In this document: one piece after another, positions 1 to 6,445 of the stretch
How positions within the stretch are numbered: position 1 is the first letter of the stretch
Layout of the letters: each line of letters begins with the position of its first letter
Source: MGOM01 sp035455265
Lineage (GTDB): Bacteria; Chloroflexota; Anaerolineae; Anaerolineales; E44-bin32
DNA: 11,395 bases
Direction of reading: 5' to 3'
Assembly (NCBI GenBank): GCA_035455265.1
Contig: DATIFK010000013.1
Location: forward strand, 1-11,395
The notes under the pieces: model-generated
The model's input: only the letters and a program-made list of their open reading frames with translations
The model's database searches: none
What the model was told of the DNA's origin: nothing
Made by a program: the position numbers and the translations under genes

Positions 1-894
1 CTGGCGATCACCGGCGCGCATCCGCTCGACGGCCCGATGCACGCGGCGACACTCGTCGACCACGTGGCGTGCTCGTCGGTGCAGGATCGGCGGAAGCTCG
101 GCTCCAACTTCGTCGAGCTGCTCTGGTGAGACGTCGCGCAAGGCCGTCACACCAGGAAGCATCTCGGCCAGACGCCTGGCTGCCTCGGCGCACTCCCGGC
201 GGCGCTCGTTGTAGGCCGAGGAGCCGAGCGCGTGGCGCACGCCGCTGTCGGCCACGACCAGGGCCAGGTCCGGAGGCAGAGGCACCGCTTCCCATTCGAG
301 TGTGCGCGTGTCGAACAGGACGGCGTGGCCCGGTCGGGCATGCAGCGCGATGAACGGATCCATCAGCCCGCATTGGACGCCGACGTACTCGTTCTCGCCC
401 TCCTGACACCAGCGAGCGAGAGTCATCGGGTCTGCGGTGAAACCGGACAGCGCCTGCCAGGCGAGGGCGAACGCGACCTCGATGGCGGCCGAGGAGGACA
501 GCCCGGCGCCGATCGGCACGTCCGAGGCCAGGACGGCGTCCAGGCCGACCAATCGGAGACCGGCGGCCTGCAGGCTGTGGGCAACGCCGGCGGGGTAACG
601 GGCCCAGCCCGGCAGCGGGGAGCCGGATGCATCCAGGCCGGTTTCCAGGTCGGTCAGGCGGAACGTGACGCTCTCGTCCAGGTCGGCGGCGCGCACGGAA
701 ACGAGCGACGACGGGCACGGGCCGGCGGCGACGAAGGCCCGCCGCTCGATGGCGGCCGGGAGAACCCAACCTTCGTTGTAGTCGGTGTGCTCGCCGATCA
801 GGTTGACGCGCCCCGGCGCCGAGGCGACGACGGACGGCGCGGTCCCGAAAGTCTCCGTGAAGACCCGGCGCGCCCGCTCGTCCGCCGCCATCAT
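1..894 (-). CDS. galK: Galactokinase, C-terminal part cut by the window edge
   Basis: Galactokinase of the GHMP kinase superfamily, which phosphorylates alpha-D-galactose at C1 with ATP in the cytoplasmic Leloir pathway. The frame is open from 894 to the left edge (298 codons visible). The family is usually about 380-390 residues, so roughly 90 are missing. Seen directly: the galactokinase signature GRVNLIGEHTDY at residues 28-39 (expected sugar-site residues R29, E35, D38), the glycine/serine-rich ATP loop PIGAGLSSSAAIE at 127-139, and the catalytic-base region CGLMDPF with D179. Most family members have MDQ there, so Pro at 180 is a small deviation. The ATG at 894 overlaps the TGA of the upstream gene as ATGA, which suggests translational coupling; a second ATG follows at 891. 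No epimerase or uridylyltransferase gene is visible nearby. The family is near certain. N-acetylgalactosamine kinase is the less likely alternative. Confidence 0.95.
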   Translation of the reverse strand, partial: MMAADERARRVFTETFGTAPSVVASAPGRVNLIGEHTDYNEGWVLPAAIERRAFVAAGPCPSSLVSVRAADLDESVTFRLTDLETGLDASGSPLPGWARYPAGVAHSLQAAGLRLVGLDAVLASDVPIGAGLSSSAAIEVAFALAWQALSGFTADPMTLARWCQEGENEYVGVQCGLMDPFIALHARPGHAVLFDTRTLEWEAVPLPPDLALVVADSGVRHALGSSAYNERRRECAEAARRLAEMLPGVTALRDVSPEQLDEVGAELPPILHRRARHVVDECRRVHRAVERMRAGDRQ

Positions 895-2567
895 GGCGAC
901 TCCCCGCCGGCGTCGGGAGGATCGAGCAGCAAGCCGAGGCGCGCCGCGGCCGCCAGCAGGACGTCGACATGGCGCGACCTCACCGCGACGGACGTCGGCC
1001 CGATCGCCTCGCCCAGGTAACGCGAGGTCGCGCGATTGCCCTTGAGCTCCCGCAAGACGCGCGGGTCACTCACTCGGAGCAGGAGCACCGGCTCGATCCG
1101 ACCTTCGGCGGCCCGCCGTTCCCAGCGCCCCATCGCCGCCGCCAGGTTCGGCGGGATCGGGCGGCCCGAAGCGTGTTCGAGGATGGCTCGAACGTGCGAC
1201 GACGAGAGCCCCTGCGCTTTAGCCAGACTCAGCGCTGACGGTGTGATGCGGTAGACGTTACCCTCGCGAGCCGCCTCGACCCAGCTCGTGACTCGGGCGA
1301 TCTGGTAGCGCTGCGCCATCGGGGCAGACTCCGGGACGCGTATCGTGCCGTCGGGGGCGACGGTGGCCGACGCAGGAGTCACGTTCGCCTCGATGGCGTC
1401 CGCATCTGTGTCTCCCACGACGCTGCCATAGCGGGCGGACCGACGGAAGGCGACCACGATCGACCCATCGAGTCCGAGGTCGATGGCGCCCAGCCAGGCC
1501 AGTGGGCCCTCGATCATGAACCTTAGGAAGCGTCCCTCCACGAGATCCCAGTTGCCGAACCCGGACAAAACGCGGGCGGTCGCCTGATCCTGCACGTACC
1601 AGGAGTCGAAGTCACCGGCCGGGCGTTGAAAGGCGGGGCGCTCGCGCCGGACGGCCTCCAGGAAGGCGTTCAGGCTCCACCAGACCTCGGGGGGGACGTC
1701 TTCCAACAGCATGAGAGCCGCCGAGCGAGAGACCAGGGGGTCATTGGGCCATGTCGCCGCGGAGAGCCCGGGTGTGCGCGCCAGGTCGTTCCAGGTGCGT
1801 GACTGGAGCCAGGTGGATCCCAGGCGGCTCAGGGCGCGCGCCGGCGGCAGCTCGAGGAAGTCTCGTGTCGCGTCGGGGTCGGGCCGAATCGGGGGTTGGC
1901 GCAGGAGGCCGTGTTCGAGCAGGAGGGCGAGGAGGAAGTCCAGGCTCCCCGGCTGGCGAAGGAACGGCGACAAGGCCTGGCGGCGTGGAGTCGGCAGCTC
2001 GACAGAGCGCGAGGGCTTCCGGCGCAAGGCTGCCAGGAGGGTGGTGGCGTCGTCGACCAGGGCGTAACGCGCGGCGCGAATCGTGCCAGGCTCGGGAGCG
2101 GGCTGTCCGAGAAGAGGGGCTTCAGGGGAGTGGACGCGCTGCGGGAGGCGATCCAACAGATCTTCCGGGATGAAGGCGAACTCCTGCGGTCCGGCGGGGG
2201 TGTCGGCGAATGCGAGGGCCAGCAGCCCGCGGTAGTACAGACCGTCGAGGGGGGAGGTGGTGTCGCGCCAGGGCTTCTCGCGATCGCGCCGCCCGGGGCC
2301 CACGCGATTCAGCGGTCCGAAGATGCGGGCCAGATCCGCCAACGGGGCGCGGCCGCCATGGTCTTGGAGATACGTCAGGGCGGAGTCGGCCGGAGCGGGG
2401 AGGCTCGCCGCGATTTCGGCCGCCGCACCGGGTGCCAGCATCGCCTGAGCCAGTGCCGCCGCGGCTGGGCGGGCCGGCCCGGGCGGGAGGTCGATCTCCC
2501 ACAGCTCGGCCACGATGTGCAGGTGGCCCAGGTCCTGGTCTTCCAGTGTGCGCCGGAGGGGTTGCAT
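891..2567 (-). CDS. Helicase-associated (PF13625/XPB N-terminal-like) domain protein without helicase motor
   Basis: A 558-residue protein related to bacterial 'helicase-associated domain' proteins. These carry the XPB/Ssl2 N-terminal-like domain (formerly Helicase_C_3) without a motor; their role is not established. The domain lies at about residues 400-509: a beta-rich 'VAPDGTI...P' start, then the YRITPSALSLAKAQGL segment and a PIPPNLAAAMGRWERR helix. That order of motifs is typical of the family. The N-terminus (LEDQDLGHLHIVAELWEI) also resembles family starts, which supports the ATG at 2567 although I see no clear Shine-Dalgarno before it. No Walker A or DEAH box is present, so it is not an active helicase by itself. 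It lies 49 bp after the lipid kinase gene and its TGA overlaps the galK start, so the three genes are probably co-transcribed. Domain call fairly sure; function unknown. Confidence 0.75.
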   Translation of the reverse strand: MQPLRRTLEDQDLGHLHIVAELWEIDLPPGPARPAAAALAQAMLAPGAAAEIAASLPAPADSALTYLQDHGGRAPLADLARIFGPLNRVGPGRRDREKPWRDTTSPLDGLYYRGLLALAFADTPAGPQEFAFIPEDLLDRLPQRVHSPEAPLLGQPAPEPGTIRAARYALVDDATTLLAALRRKPSRSVELPTPRRQALSPFLRQPGSLDFLLALLLEHGLLRQPPIRPDPDATRDFLELPPARALSRLGSTWLQSRTWNDLARTPGLSAATWPNDPLVSRSAALMLLEDVPPEVWWSLNAFLEAVRRERPAFQRPAGDFDSWYVQDQATARVLSGFGNWDLVEGRFLRFMIEGPLAWLGAIDLGLDGSIVVAFRRSARYGSVVGDTDADAIEANVTPASATVAPDGTIRVPESAPMAQRYQIARVTSWVEAAREGNVYRITPSALSLAKAQGLSSSHVRAILEHASGRPIPPNLAAAMGRWERRAAEGRIEPVLLLRVSDPRVLRELKGNRATSRYLGEAIGPTSVAVRSRHVDVLLAAAARLGLLLDPPDAGGESP

Positions 2568-2616
2568 GGTGGAACCGCGCGGAGCACGGTCGCAGCGAAC
2601 GCGCCGGAGGGCGGAG

Positions 2617-3528
2617 TCAGGCGACGACGTGCAGGGCCTGCGGAAGGACCTCGATCGTCAGGCGGGTGACGTCCGACGTGAACCCGGCGAAGATCTCCCC
2701 GTCGGCGTGAACCGTGACCGGTTTGGCCGACGACACGCTCATGCGCCGGCACGTGCCCAGCCGCACCTGTCGGAATCGCCCGTGCGTGCCGTTCATGACC
2801 TCCGGAATGAGCCGGAACATCATCGGCCGCGAGACCTTGGTGATCATGGCGTAGTTCAGCACCCCGTCATCCGGGACGGCGCCCGGCGCGACATGAAAAC
2901 CGCCGCCTTCTCGCGGGCCGTTGCAGACGGTCAGCATGAGCGTTTCCTTCTCGAACTTCTCCGTATCGGTCTCCACCGTCATGGAGGGGGCGTCGTGATT
3001 GCGGATGATCGTTTGGATCACCGCCCACAGGTACATGCTGAAACCCTGCAGGCGCGTGATCTTGTAGGAGTAGATCGTCACGGTGGCGTCGAAGCCGATG
3101 CCGAGCGTGTTGTCCCAGAACTCGGTCCTTCCGGCGCCGTCCGTGACCTTGCCCATATCGACCGGACGCGGCTTGCCGTGGAACAGGGTGTGCATGGCCT
3201 GCTCCGGGTCGCGCGGAAGCCCGACGTTGTTGCAGAAGTCGTTGCCGGATCCCACCGGCACGACGCCCAGCAAAGGGCGGCGCCCGGCGGGGGCCGCCAG
3301 CAGTCCGTTGATGACTTCATGCACCGTGCCGTCCCCGCCCAGGGCGGCGACAACGTCGAACCCCTCGCGGGCGGCCTGGCGGGCAATCTCGGTCGCGTGG
3401 CGGGGGTATTCGGTGGCGGCCCACTCGGCGCCCCCGTGGCGCTCGATCAGCGACTGCAGGTAGGAGGCCGTGTCCCAGGCGCGGCCGCGGTCGGCGTGGG
3501 CGTTGAAGATGACCTTCATCCGGCTCAT
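2617..3528 (-). CDS. Diacylglycerol kinase family lipid kinase (DagK/YegS/LCB5 type)
   Basis: A 303-residue soluble lipid kinase, the usual length for the YegS/DgkB/BmrU family. These enzymes phosphorylate diacylglycerol or related lipids at the inner face of the membrane, often in lipid recycling. Seen directly: an N-terminal nucleotide-binding half with the GGDGTVHEVING loop at residues 64-75 and the second family motif PVGSGNDF at 91-98. These are followed by a beta-sandwich C-terminal half (GIGFDATV, then a GGGFHVAPGAVPDDG stretch) in the expected order. The start at 3528 has a GGAG at 3535-3538, six bases upstream; a second in-frame Met is at residue 4. Gene order places it before the helicase-associated gene and galK. 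The exact lipid substrate cannot be told from sequence; a sphingosine- or undecaprenol-type substrate is possible. Confidence 0.92.
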   Translation of the reverse strand: MSRMKVIFNAHADRGRAWDTASYLQSLIERHGGAEWAATEYPRHATEIARQAAREGFDVVAALGGDGTVHEVINGLLAAPAGRRPLLGVVPVGSGNDFCNNVGLPRDPEQAMHTLFHGKPRPVDMGKVTDGAGRTEFWDNTLGIGFDATVTIYSYKITRLQGFSMYLWAVIQTIIRNHDAPSMTVETDTEKFEKETLMLTVCNGPREGGGFHVAPGAVPDDGVLNYAMITKVSRPMMFRLIPEVMNGTHGRFRQVRLGTCRRMSVSSAKPVTVHADGEIFAGFTSDVTRLTIEVLPQALHVVA

Positions 3529-3532
3529 TCGA

Positions 3533-3661
3533 GTCTCCAGTTCTCCGTCGTCCGTTCTCCGTTGTCCGTCCTCAGTTGTCGCCCTGGTCCAGGGGACAGC
3601 GACCTACCCCCAGACTGGAGGCTCTTGACCGAAAACTGATAACTGATGACTGACGACTATC
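3533..3661. repeat. Inverted pair of 7-bp tandem repeat tracts
   Basis: Two tracts of degenerate 7-bp repeats in opposite orientation fill the gap between the CBS and lipid kinase genes. The left tract (3533-3581) has seven in-phase units such as GTTCTCC, GTCGTCC and GTTGTCC. The right tract (3613-3661) has seven units such as AACTGAT (twice in a row), GACTGAC and GACTGGA. The right-hand units read on the minus strand resemble the left-hand ones (CAGTT, GTC), so the arms are loosely complementary. A small hairpin sits between them: TGTC at 3577-3580 with CCC at 3582-3584, against GGG at 3592-3594 and GACA at 3595-3598. The left tract contains the lipid kinase Shine-Dalgarno and the right tract ends inside the CBS stop codon. 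No clear promoter is seen here. Confidence 0.75.
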
Positions 3662-4067
3662 CTCCGGTCGGCTCCCAGCCCGCCTCTTCGACGGCCACAA
3701 AGATGTCGGTGGCCGAGATCATGCCGATCAGCTGACCGCGTTCGTCTTCGACGGGGAGGTGGTGAACCTTGAGCTCCTGCATGGCCTGGGAGGCCTGGAC
3801 CAGCGTCCAGTCGGCGCGAGCAAAGGTGACCGGTGTGGACAGAATCTCGCGGACGGCGACCGAGGCCGGATCGCGATTGACGGCGACGATCTTGTCCCGA
3901 ATGTCGGTGGTGGTCAGGATGCCGTAGGCCGGGCGGCCCTCGGTCAGGTCGACCACGAGGCTGTGGATTCCGCGCCGGCGCATGAGTGTCAGAGCCTGGC
4001 TCACACGCAGGTCCGGCGGGATGATCACGACAGGGCTGCTCATCCAGTCCCTGACCGTCTGGGGCAT
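3657..4067 (-). CDS. Two-CBS-domain protein
   Basis: A 136-residue stand-alone protein made of a CBS pair. Such modules bind adenosyl ligands (AMP, ATP, SAM) and act as energy or ligand sensors; free-standing ones have mostly unknown partners. The first CBS runs from about residue 5 to 60 (TVRDWMSSPVVIIPPDL start, ending GILTTTDIRDK). The second runs from about 70 to 130 (VREILSTPVTFARAD, ending GMISATDIFVAVEE). Both keep the 'G-(I/M)-(L/I)-(T/S)-x-T/D-I' ending that contributes to the nucleotide pocket. I chose the ATG at 4067 because AAAGG lies about seven bases upstream and a TATAAT sits at 4119-4114. The longer reading from a TTG at 4109 would begin at the predicted transcription start. 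It may be first in a transcript leading to the lipid kinase, but the repeat element between them may interrupt it. Confidence 0.9.
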   Translation of the reverse strand: MPQTVRDWMSSPVVIIPPDLRVSQALTLMRRRGIHSLVVDLTEGRPAYGILTTTDIRDKIVAVNRDPASVAVREILSTPVTFARADWTLVQASQAMQELKVHHLPVEDERGQLIGMISATDIFVAVEEAGWEPTGG

Positions 4068-4105
4068 GGTTCTACCTTTGGCTGGTATGGCGTGGGTTGG
4101 CCGGA

Positions 4106-4130
4106 GCAAGCCGATTATAGTGCAAGCCGA
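4106..4130 (-). promoter_or_regulatory. Candidate promoter with direct-repeat operator for the CBS gene
   Basis: On the minus strand a perfect -10 hexamer TATAAT lies at 4119-4114, 47 bases before the CBS start. It is framed by a perfect 9-bp direct repeat, GCAAGCCGA on the plus strand at 4106-4114 and again at 4122-4130, a 16-bp period. No good -35 hexamer is seen at 16-18 bp. A weak -35 with repeats over the -10 is what a regulated promoter might look like, but no regulator gene is present to tie to it. Confidence 0.5.
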
Positions 4131-4173
4131 CCCGCGGTCGTGTCCGTAGTACCTTCTTTAAGCGTGGCGCGGC

Positions 4174-4202
4174 TTGACTCGCGCGAAGGGCGCGGCTATA
4201 GT
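4174..4202 (+). promoter_or_regulatory. Strong sigma-70-type promoter, divergent from the CBS gene
   Basis: TTGACT at 4174-4179 and TATAGT at 4197-4202 are separated by exactly 17 bases, close to the housekeeping consensus. Transcription should begin near 4209. A 9-bp direct repeat GGCGCGGCT precedes and touches each hexamer (4166-4174 and 4189-4197), a 23-bp period. The next plus-strand gene starts about 465 bp downstream at 4673, so this promoter drives either a very long leader or a separate small RNA. Confidence 0.65.
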
Positions 4203-4208
4203 CAGAGC

Positions 4209-4425
4209 AGATAGAGCCTCAGGCCACCTGAGGGTTGCACGCCCCGTCGACCGTGGCTGCCTCCGGCCAAAGACCCCAGGCCGTTCCCCACGACGGCCGT
4301 TGAAGGGGTCGAGAGCAAGCTCGCCGGCCGGAGGGTCGCCCTTCCGTACGGTGTGACGAACGGGGCCTTCCGGCAAGAGCGGCAGTGCCGGCCACCCTTT
4401 GGATTGGCAGGGGGCTCTCCCCTTT
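4209..4425 (+). ncRNA. Candidate structured RNA or leader downstream of the strong promoter
   Basis: No convincing protein reads through here, but several nested inverted repeats are visible. CCTCAGG/CCTGAGG pairs at 4217-4223 and 4227-4233 with a 3-base loop. A long interrupted stem pairs CTCCGGCC 4261-4268 with GGCCGGAG 4326-4333, GACCCC 4272-4277 with GGGGTC 4305-4310, and GGCCGT 4279-4284 with ACGGCC 4293-4298. CCGGCA/TGCCGG pairs at 4370-4375 and 4386-4391. AGGGG/CCCCT pairs at 4409-4413 and 4419-4423 with two or three following T residues, a weak terminator. I do not recognise a known riboswitch, 6S, SRP, RNase P or tmRNA core. It could be a small RNA, the 5' part of the CAP gene leader, or simply palindromic repeat DNA. 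Confidence 0.35.
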
Positions 4426-4427
4426 AA

Positions 4428-4547
4428 GCCTCCAGCTCCCAGCCGCCAGACGACAGCCTCTGTACACCCTGAGTGAAGGCGCCGAACCCGCAGGGTTGGC
4501 GCCGAAGTCGAAGGGCCAGTCTCGAGTTCCCAGTACCCAGTATCCAG
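4428..4547. repeat. Two 7-bp tandem repeat tracts flanking a hairpin
   Basis: The first tract (4428-4462) has five in-phase 7-bp units, for example GCCTCCA, GCTCCCA and GCCGCCA. The second (4513-4547) has five units, for example TTCCCAG, TACCCAG and TATCCAG. Both carry the CCAG core on the plus strand, so here the tracts are in the same orientation. Between them is a near-perfect hairpin: GGCGCC 4478-4483 and AACCC 4485-4489, against GGGTT 4493-4497 and GGCGCC 4498-4503, with a 3-base loop and one bulged G. No T-run follows it. Bases 4548-4672 show nothing further that I can identify. Confidence 0.7.
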
Positions 4548-4672
4548 TCGGAGCCTTGCGGCCGAACTTGAATGCGCGGGCTGCTTTTGGGTAAGGGCGT
4601 CCATGCGCACCTGACCGGCGGGCTGGTAGACTCGACGGCAAGGCAAGAGAAGGTCTCTCGGCCCCATTCCTA

Positions 4673-5668
4673 ATGATCCCGATGCCATCTACCCCAGGTG
4701 GGGAAACAGCAGGCAAGCCTCGCTCCCTAGCCGACCGGATTCGTCAGGTCTTGGCGGCGCTATTGCTCTTCCTCGCGCTACAGGCTTCAGGGAATCCGTC
4801 GCCGGCGCAGGCCGCTCCCGCATCCAGCCTGGCGTCGGACCTGATCGCCGCCGTCAACCAGCTGCGCGCCTCGTACGGCCTGTCGCCGTACGTCGTCGAC
4901 CCGATCCTGATGGCCGTGGCCGACCGCCAGAACGACTACAGCATCTCGATCGGCCAGATCACGCACTACGGCCCCGACGGCTCCCGCCCTCGCGAACAGG
5001 CGATCGACGCCGGATACGGTGGCGGCGCCACCGTGTTCATCTCGGAGAACATCGCCATGGGCACCGGCCTGACGCCGGCGGAGGCCGTCGACATGTGGAC
5101 GGGGGACGACCCGCACCTGAACACGATGATCGGCACCTACTACCGCGACGTCGGCGCCGGCGCGGGGGAGTCCGACGGCTCCTACTACTACACTCTCATC
5201 GCCGGCTACATCGCCGGTGGAACCAGTGCGCATTCGACAGCCCCTGCGGGCGACCTGTCCTGGCCCGTCGGGCCGGCCCCGGTCATCCGCTCGACGGCGC
5301 AAGCCGACGGATCGATTGTCCACGTGGTCGAGTCCGGACAGACGCTGTGGACGATCGCCGCCGTATACGACGTCGATCTCGACGATCTGCTCAAGCTGAA
5401 CGGGCTGGCCGGGACGGCAGTGCTGCACCCCGGCGACCAAATCATCATCCGCCGCGGCAACCCGGCGACACCCACCGCCGGGGAAGCGACGGCGACCGGG
5501 GGAACGACGAGCGCTTCTCCGACGCGGGCGGCGACCAGGACAGCTCGGGTCACGGCCACGCCGCTCCCGATGCCGGCGCCGCCGCGGAACCCTACGAGCG
5601 TGGCCCTGATCGTGGGAGGGGCGGCGTTGTTGGTGCTGGGGATTGTCCTCGGAGTGCGGAGGACGTAG
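4673..5668 (+). CDS. Secreted CAP-domain and LysM protein with C-terminal membrane helix
   Basis: A 331-residue exported protein. Residues 17-47 look like a signal peptide: basic RSLADRIR, hydrophobic VLAALLLFLALQA, probable cleavage after AQA. A CAP/SCP domain spans about 53-182, with the expected cavity residues H98 (THYGPDG), E125 (SENIAMG) and H148 (DPHLNTMI). A LysM peptidoglycan/chitin-binding domain spans about 216-260 (HVVESGQTLWTIA ... HPGDQIIIRR). A Thr/Ala/Pro-rich stretch and one hydrophobic helix at 308-326, ending in RRT, would anchor it in the membrane with the domains outside. Bacterial CAP proteins resemble sporulation protein YkwD and cell-wall-associated factors; enzymatic activity is mostly unproven. 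No good Shine-Dalgarno precedes either Met (4673 or 4682). The nearest promoter is about 465 bp upstream. It is alone on its strand and converges on the HAD gene. Confidence 0.9.
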   Translation: MIPMPSTPGGETAGKPRSLADRIRQVLAALLLFLALQASGNPSPAQAAPASSLASDLIAAVNQLRASYGLSPYVVDPILMAVADRQNDYSISIGQITHYGPDGSRPREQAIDAGYGGGATVFISENIAMGTGLTPAEAVDMWTGDDPHLNTMIGTYYRDVGAGAGESDGSYYYTLIAGYIAGGTSAHSTAPAGDLSWPVGPAPVIRSTAQADGSIVHVVESGQTLWTIAAVYDVDLDDLLKLNGLAGTAVLHPGDQIIIRRGNPATPTAGEATATGGTTSASPTRAATRTARVTATPLPMPAPPRNPTSVALIVGGAALLVLGIVLGVRRT

Positions 5669-5678
5669 TACGGGGATC

Positions 5679-5810
5679 GTAGGGGCGAAGCATGCCGTCT
5701 CGCACCCCGTTCGGGCCGCGAGCCCCAAGGTTTGTCGGAAGGGGATTGGCCCGCCGGGGCGAGACGGCCGGGACGGTGTGCGGCGCAGGCGAACGGTGCT
5801 TCGCCCCTAC
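5679..5810. repeat. 132-bp palindromic element between converging genes
   Basis: Perfect 14-bp terminal inverted repeats, GTAGGGGCGAAGCA at 5679-5692 and its complement at 5797-5810, enclose a second long stem. That stem pairs GCCGTCTCGC at 5694-5703 with GCGAGACGGC at 5759-5768 and continues imperfectly inward through CCCC and CGGGCC against GGCCCG and GGGG (to about 5717/5747). The right arm has about 27 unpaired bases (5770-5796), which makes the element asymmetric. The right terminal repeat supplies the TAG stop codon (5809-5807) of the HAD gene. It resembles the MITE-like GTAGGGGCG...CGCCCCTAC palindromes dispersed in some bacterial genomes. It could also serve as a bidirectional terminator for the two converging genes. 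Confidence 0.75.
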
Positions 5811-6445
5811 ACGCTCCCCAGATGGTCTTCCTCCCGCAAAGCCTTCATCACCGCCTCGATCGTCCGCTGGGTTCCGTTGAACAACACCACGTGCATGCCG
5901 ATCGCGCGAGCGGCTTCGAGGTTGCGGGGCATGTCGTCCACGAAGGCGGCGGCCTCCGCCGGGAGCCTCAGGCGGTCCAAGGCGATCTGGTAGATCGACG
6001 GGTCCGGCTTGGCCGCGCCGACCTCGGCCGAGATCACGATCTCATCGAAGAAGGCGTTCGTGCCGGCCTCGCCCAGGGCGAGGCGGACATCCGGCCAGGC
6101 GTTGGAGATAAGAGCCGTGCGGATCGCAGGGCGAAGCGAGGCGATGTAAGCAAGCAGCTCGTCGTCCAGTCGGTCGCCGGCGAAGAAGTCGGCCCGCAAG
6201 GTGCGGGCCTCGTCGTCCGACAAGGCGTGCGAGCGGGCAACCTCCTGCCAGACGTCGGCGGAGGTTGCCCGCCCCAGCATGGCGAGACGGCTGGCCGGGC
6301 CATCGAACACTTCACGCTCGAGCGAGCCGGGCGGCAGGTGCAGACGCCGCTCCCACATGCGCCGTTTGCGCCAGTCGAAGGTGCGCAGGAGCACGCCGCC
6401 CATGTCCCAGCAGACAGCCTGGAGGCGGGTAGGCCGCTCCGTCAT
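5807..6445 (-). CDS. HAD-superfamily hydrolase (subfamily IA-like)
   Basis: A 212-residue HAD phosphatase-like protein, normal for the family. Motif I is CWDMGGVLL with nucleophile D14. The second Asp of the usual DxD is Gly (DMGG), as in the YihX and epoxide-hydrolase-N-terminal branch. Motif II is LISNAW with S114, motif III is K146 in AAKPDPSIY, and motif IV is FVDDMPRN with D170 and D171. An alpha-helical cap lies between about 22 and 95. The start is ATG 6445, which overlaps the GNAT stop as ATGA, so translation is probably coupled. A longer reading to 6505 would run into the GNAT gene and is disfavoured. The substrate is unknown, probably a small phosphorylated metabolite such as a sugar phosphate or nucleotide. 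It is the last gene of the ABC/GNAT/HAD run, and its stop codon lies in the palindromic element. Confidence 0.9.
   Translation of the reverse strand: MTERPTRLQAVCWDMGGVLLRTFDWRKRRMWERRLHLPPGSLEREVFDGPASRLAMLGRATSADVWQEVARSHALSDDEARTLRADFFAGDRLDDELLAYIASLRPAIRTALISNAWPDVRLALGEAGTNAFFDEIVISAEVGAAKPDPSIYQIALDRLRLPAEAAAFVDDMPRNLEAARAIGMHVVLFNGTQRTIEAVMKALREEDHLGSV

Noticed and set aside
232..1020. Plus-strand open frame of 262 codons antisense to galactokinase and the helicase-associated gene
   Set aside because: It is a shadow of two well-recognised minus-strand genes and has no domain of its own.
3533..3661. Repeats considered as a CRISPR array
   Set aside because: Units are 7 bp with no spacers, and no cas gene is present.
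4258..4274. GCCTCCGGCCAAAGACC resembles part of the cyclic-di-GMP-I riboswitch
   Set aside because: The other conserved parts (GGGCAAACC and the GGTAGC tail) are absent and the bases pair into a simple long stem instead.
4475..4505. Hairpin with CCGAACCCG compared with the ydaO cyclic-di-AMP riboswitch, which often precedes cell-wall genes
   Set aside because: The required GGGTGAATCC and AACCTCGTAAGCG segments are not found; the match is too short.
4158..4716. Two long minus-strand open frames (about 165-176 residues) across the divergent intergenic region
   Set aside because: The translations show no domain, read through the hairpins and 7-bp repeats, and look like chance open frames in GC-rich DNA.
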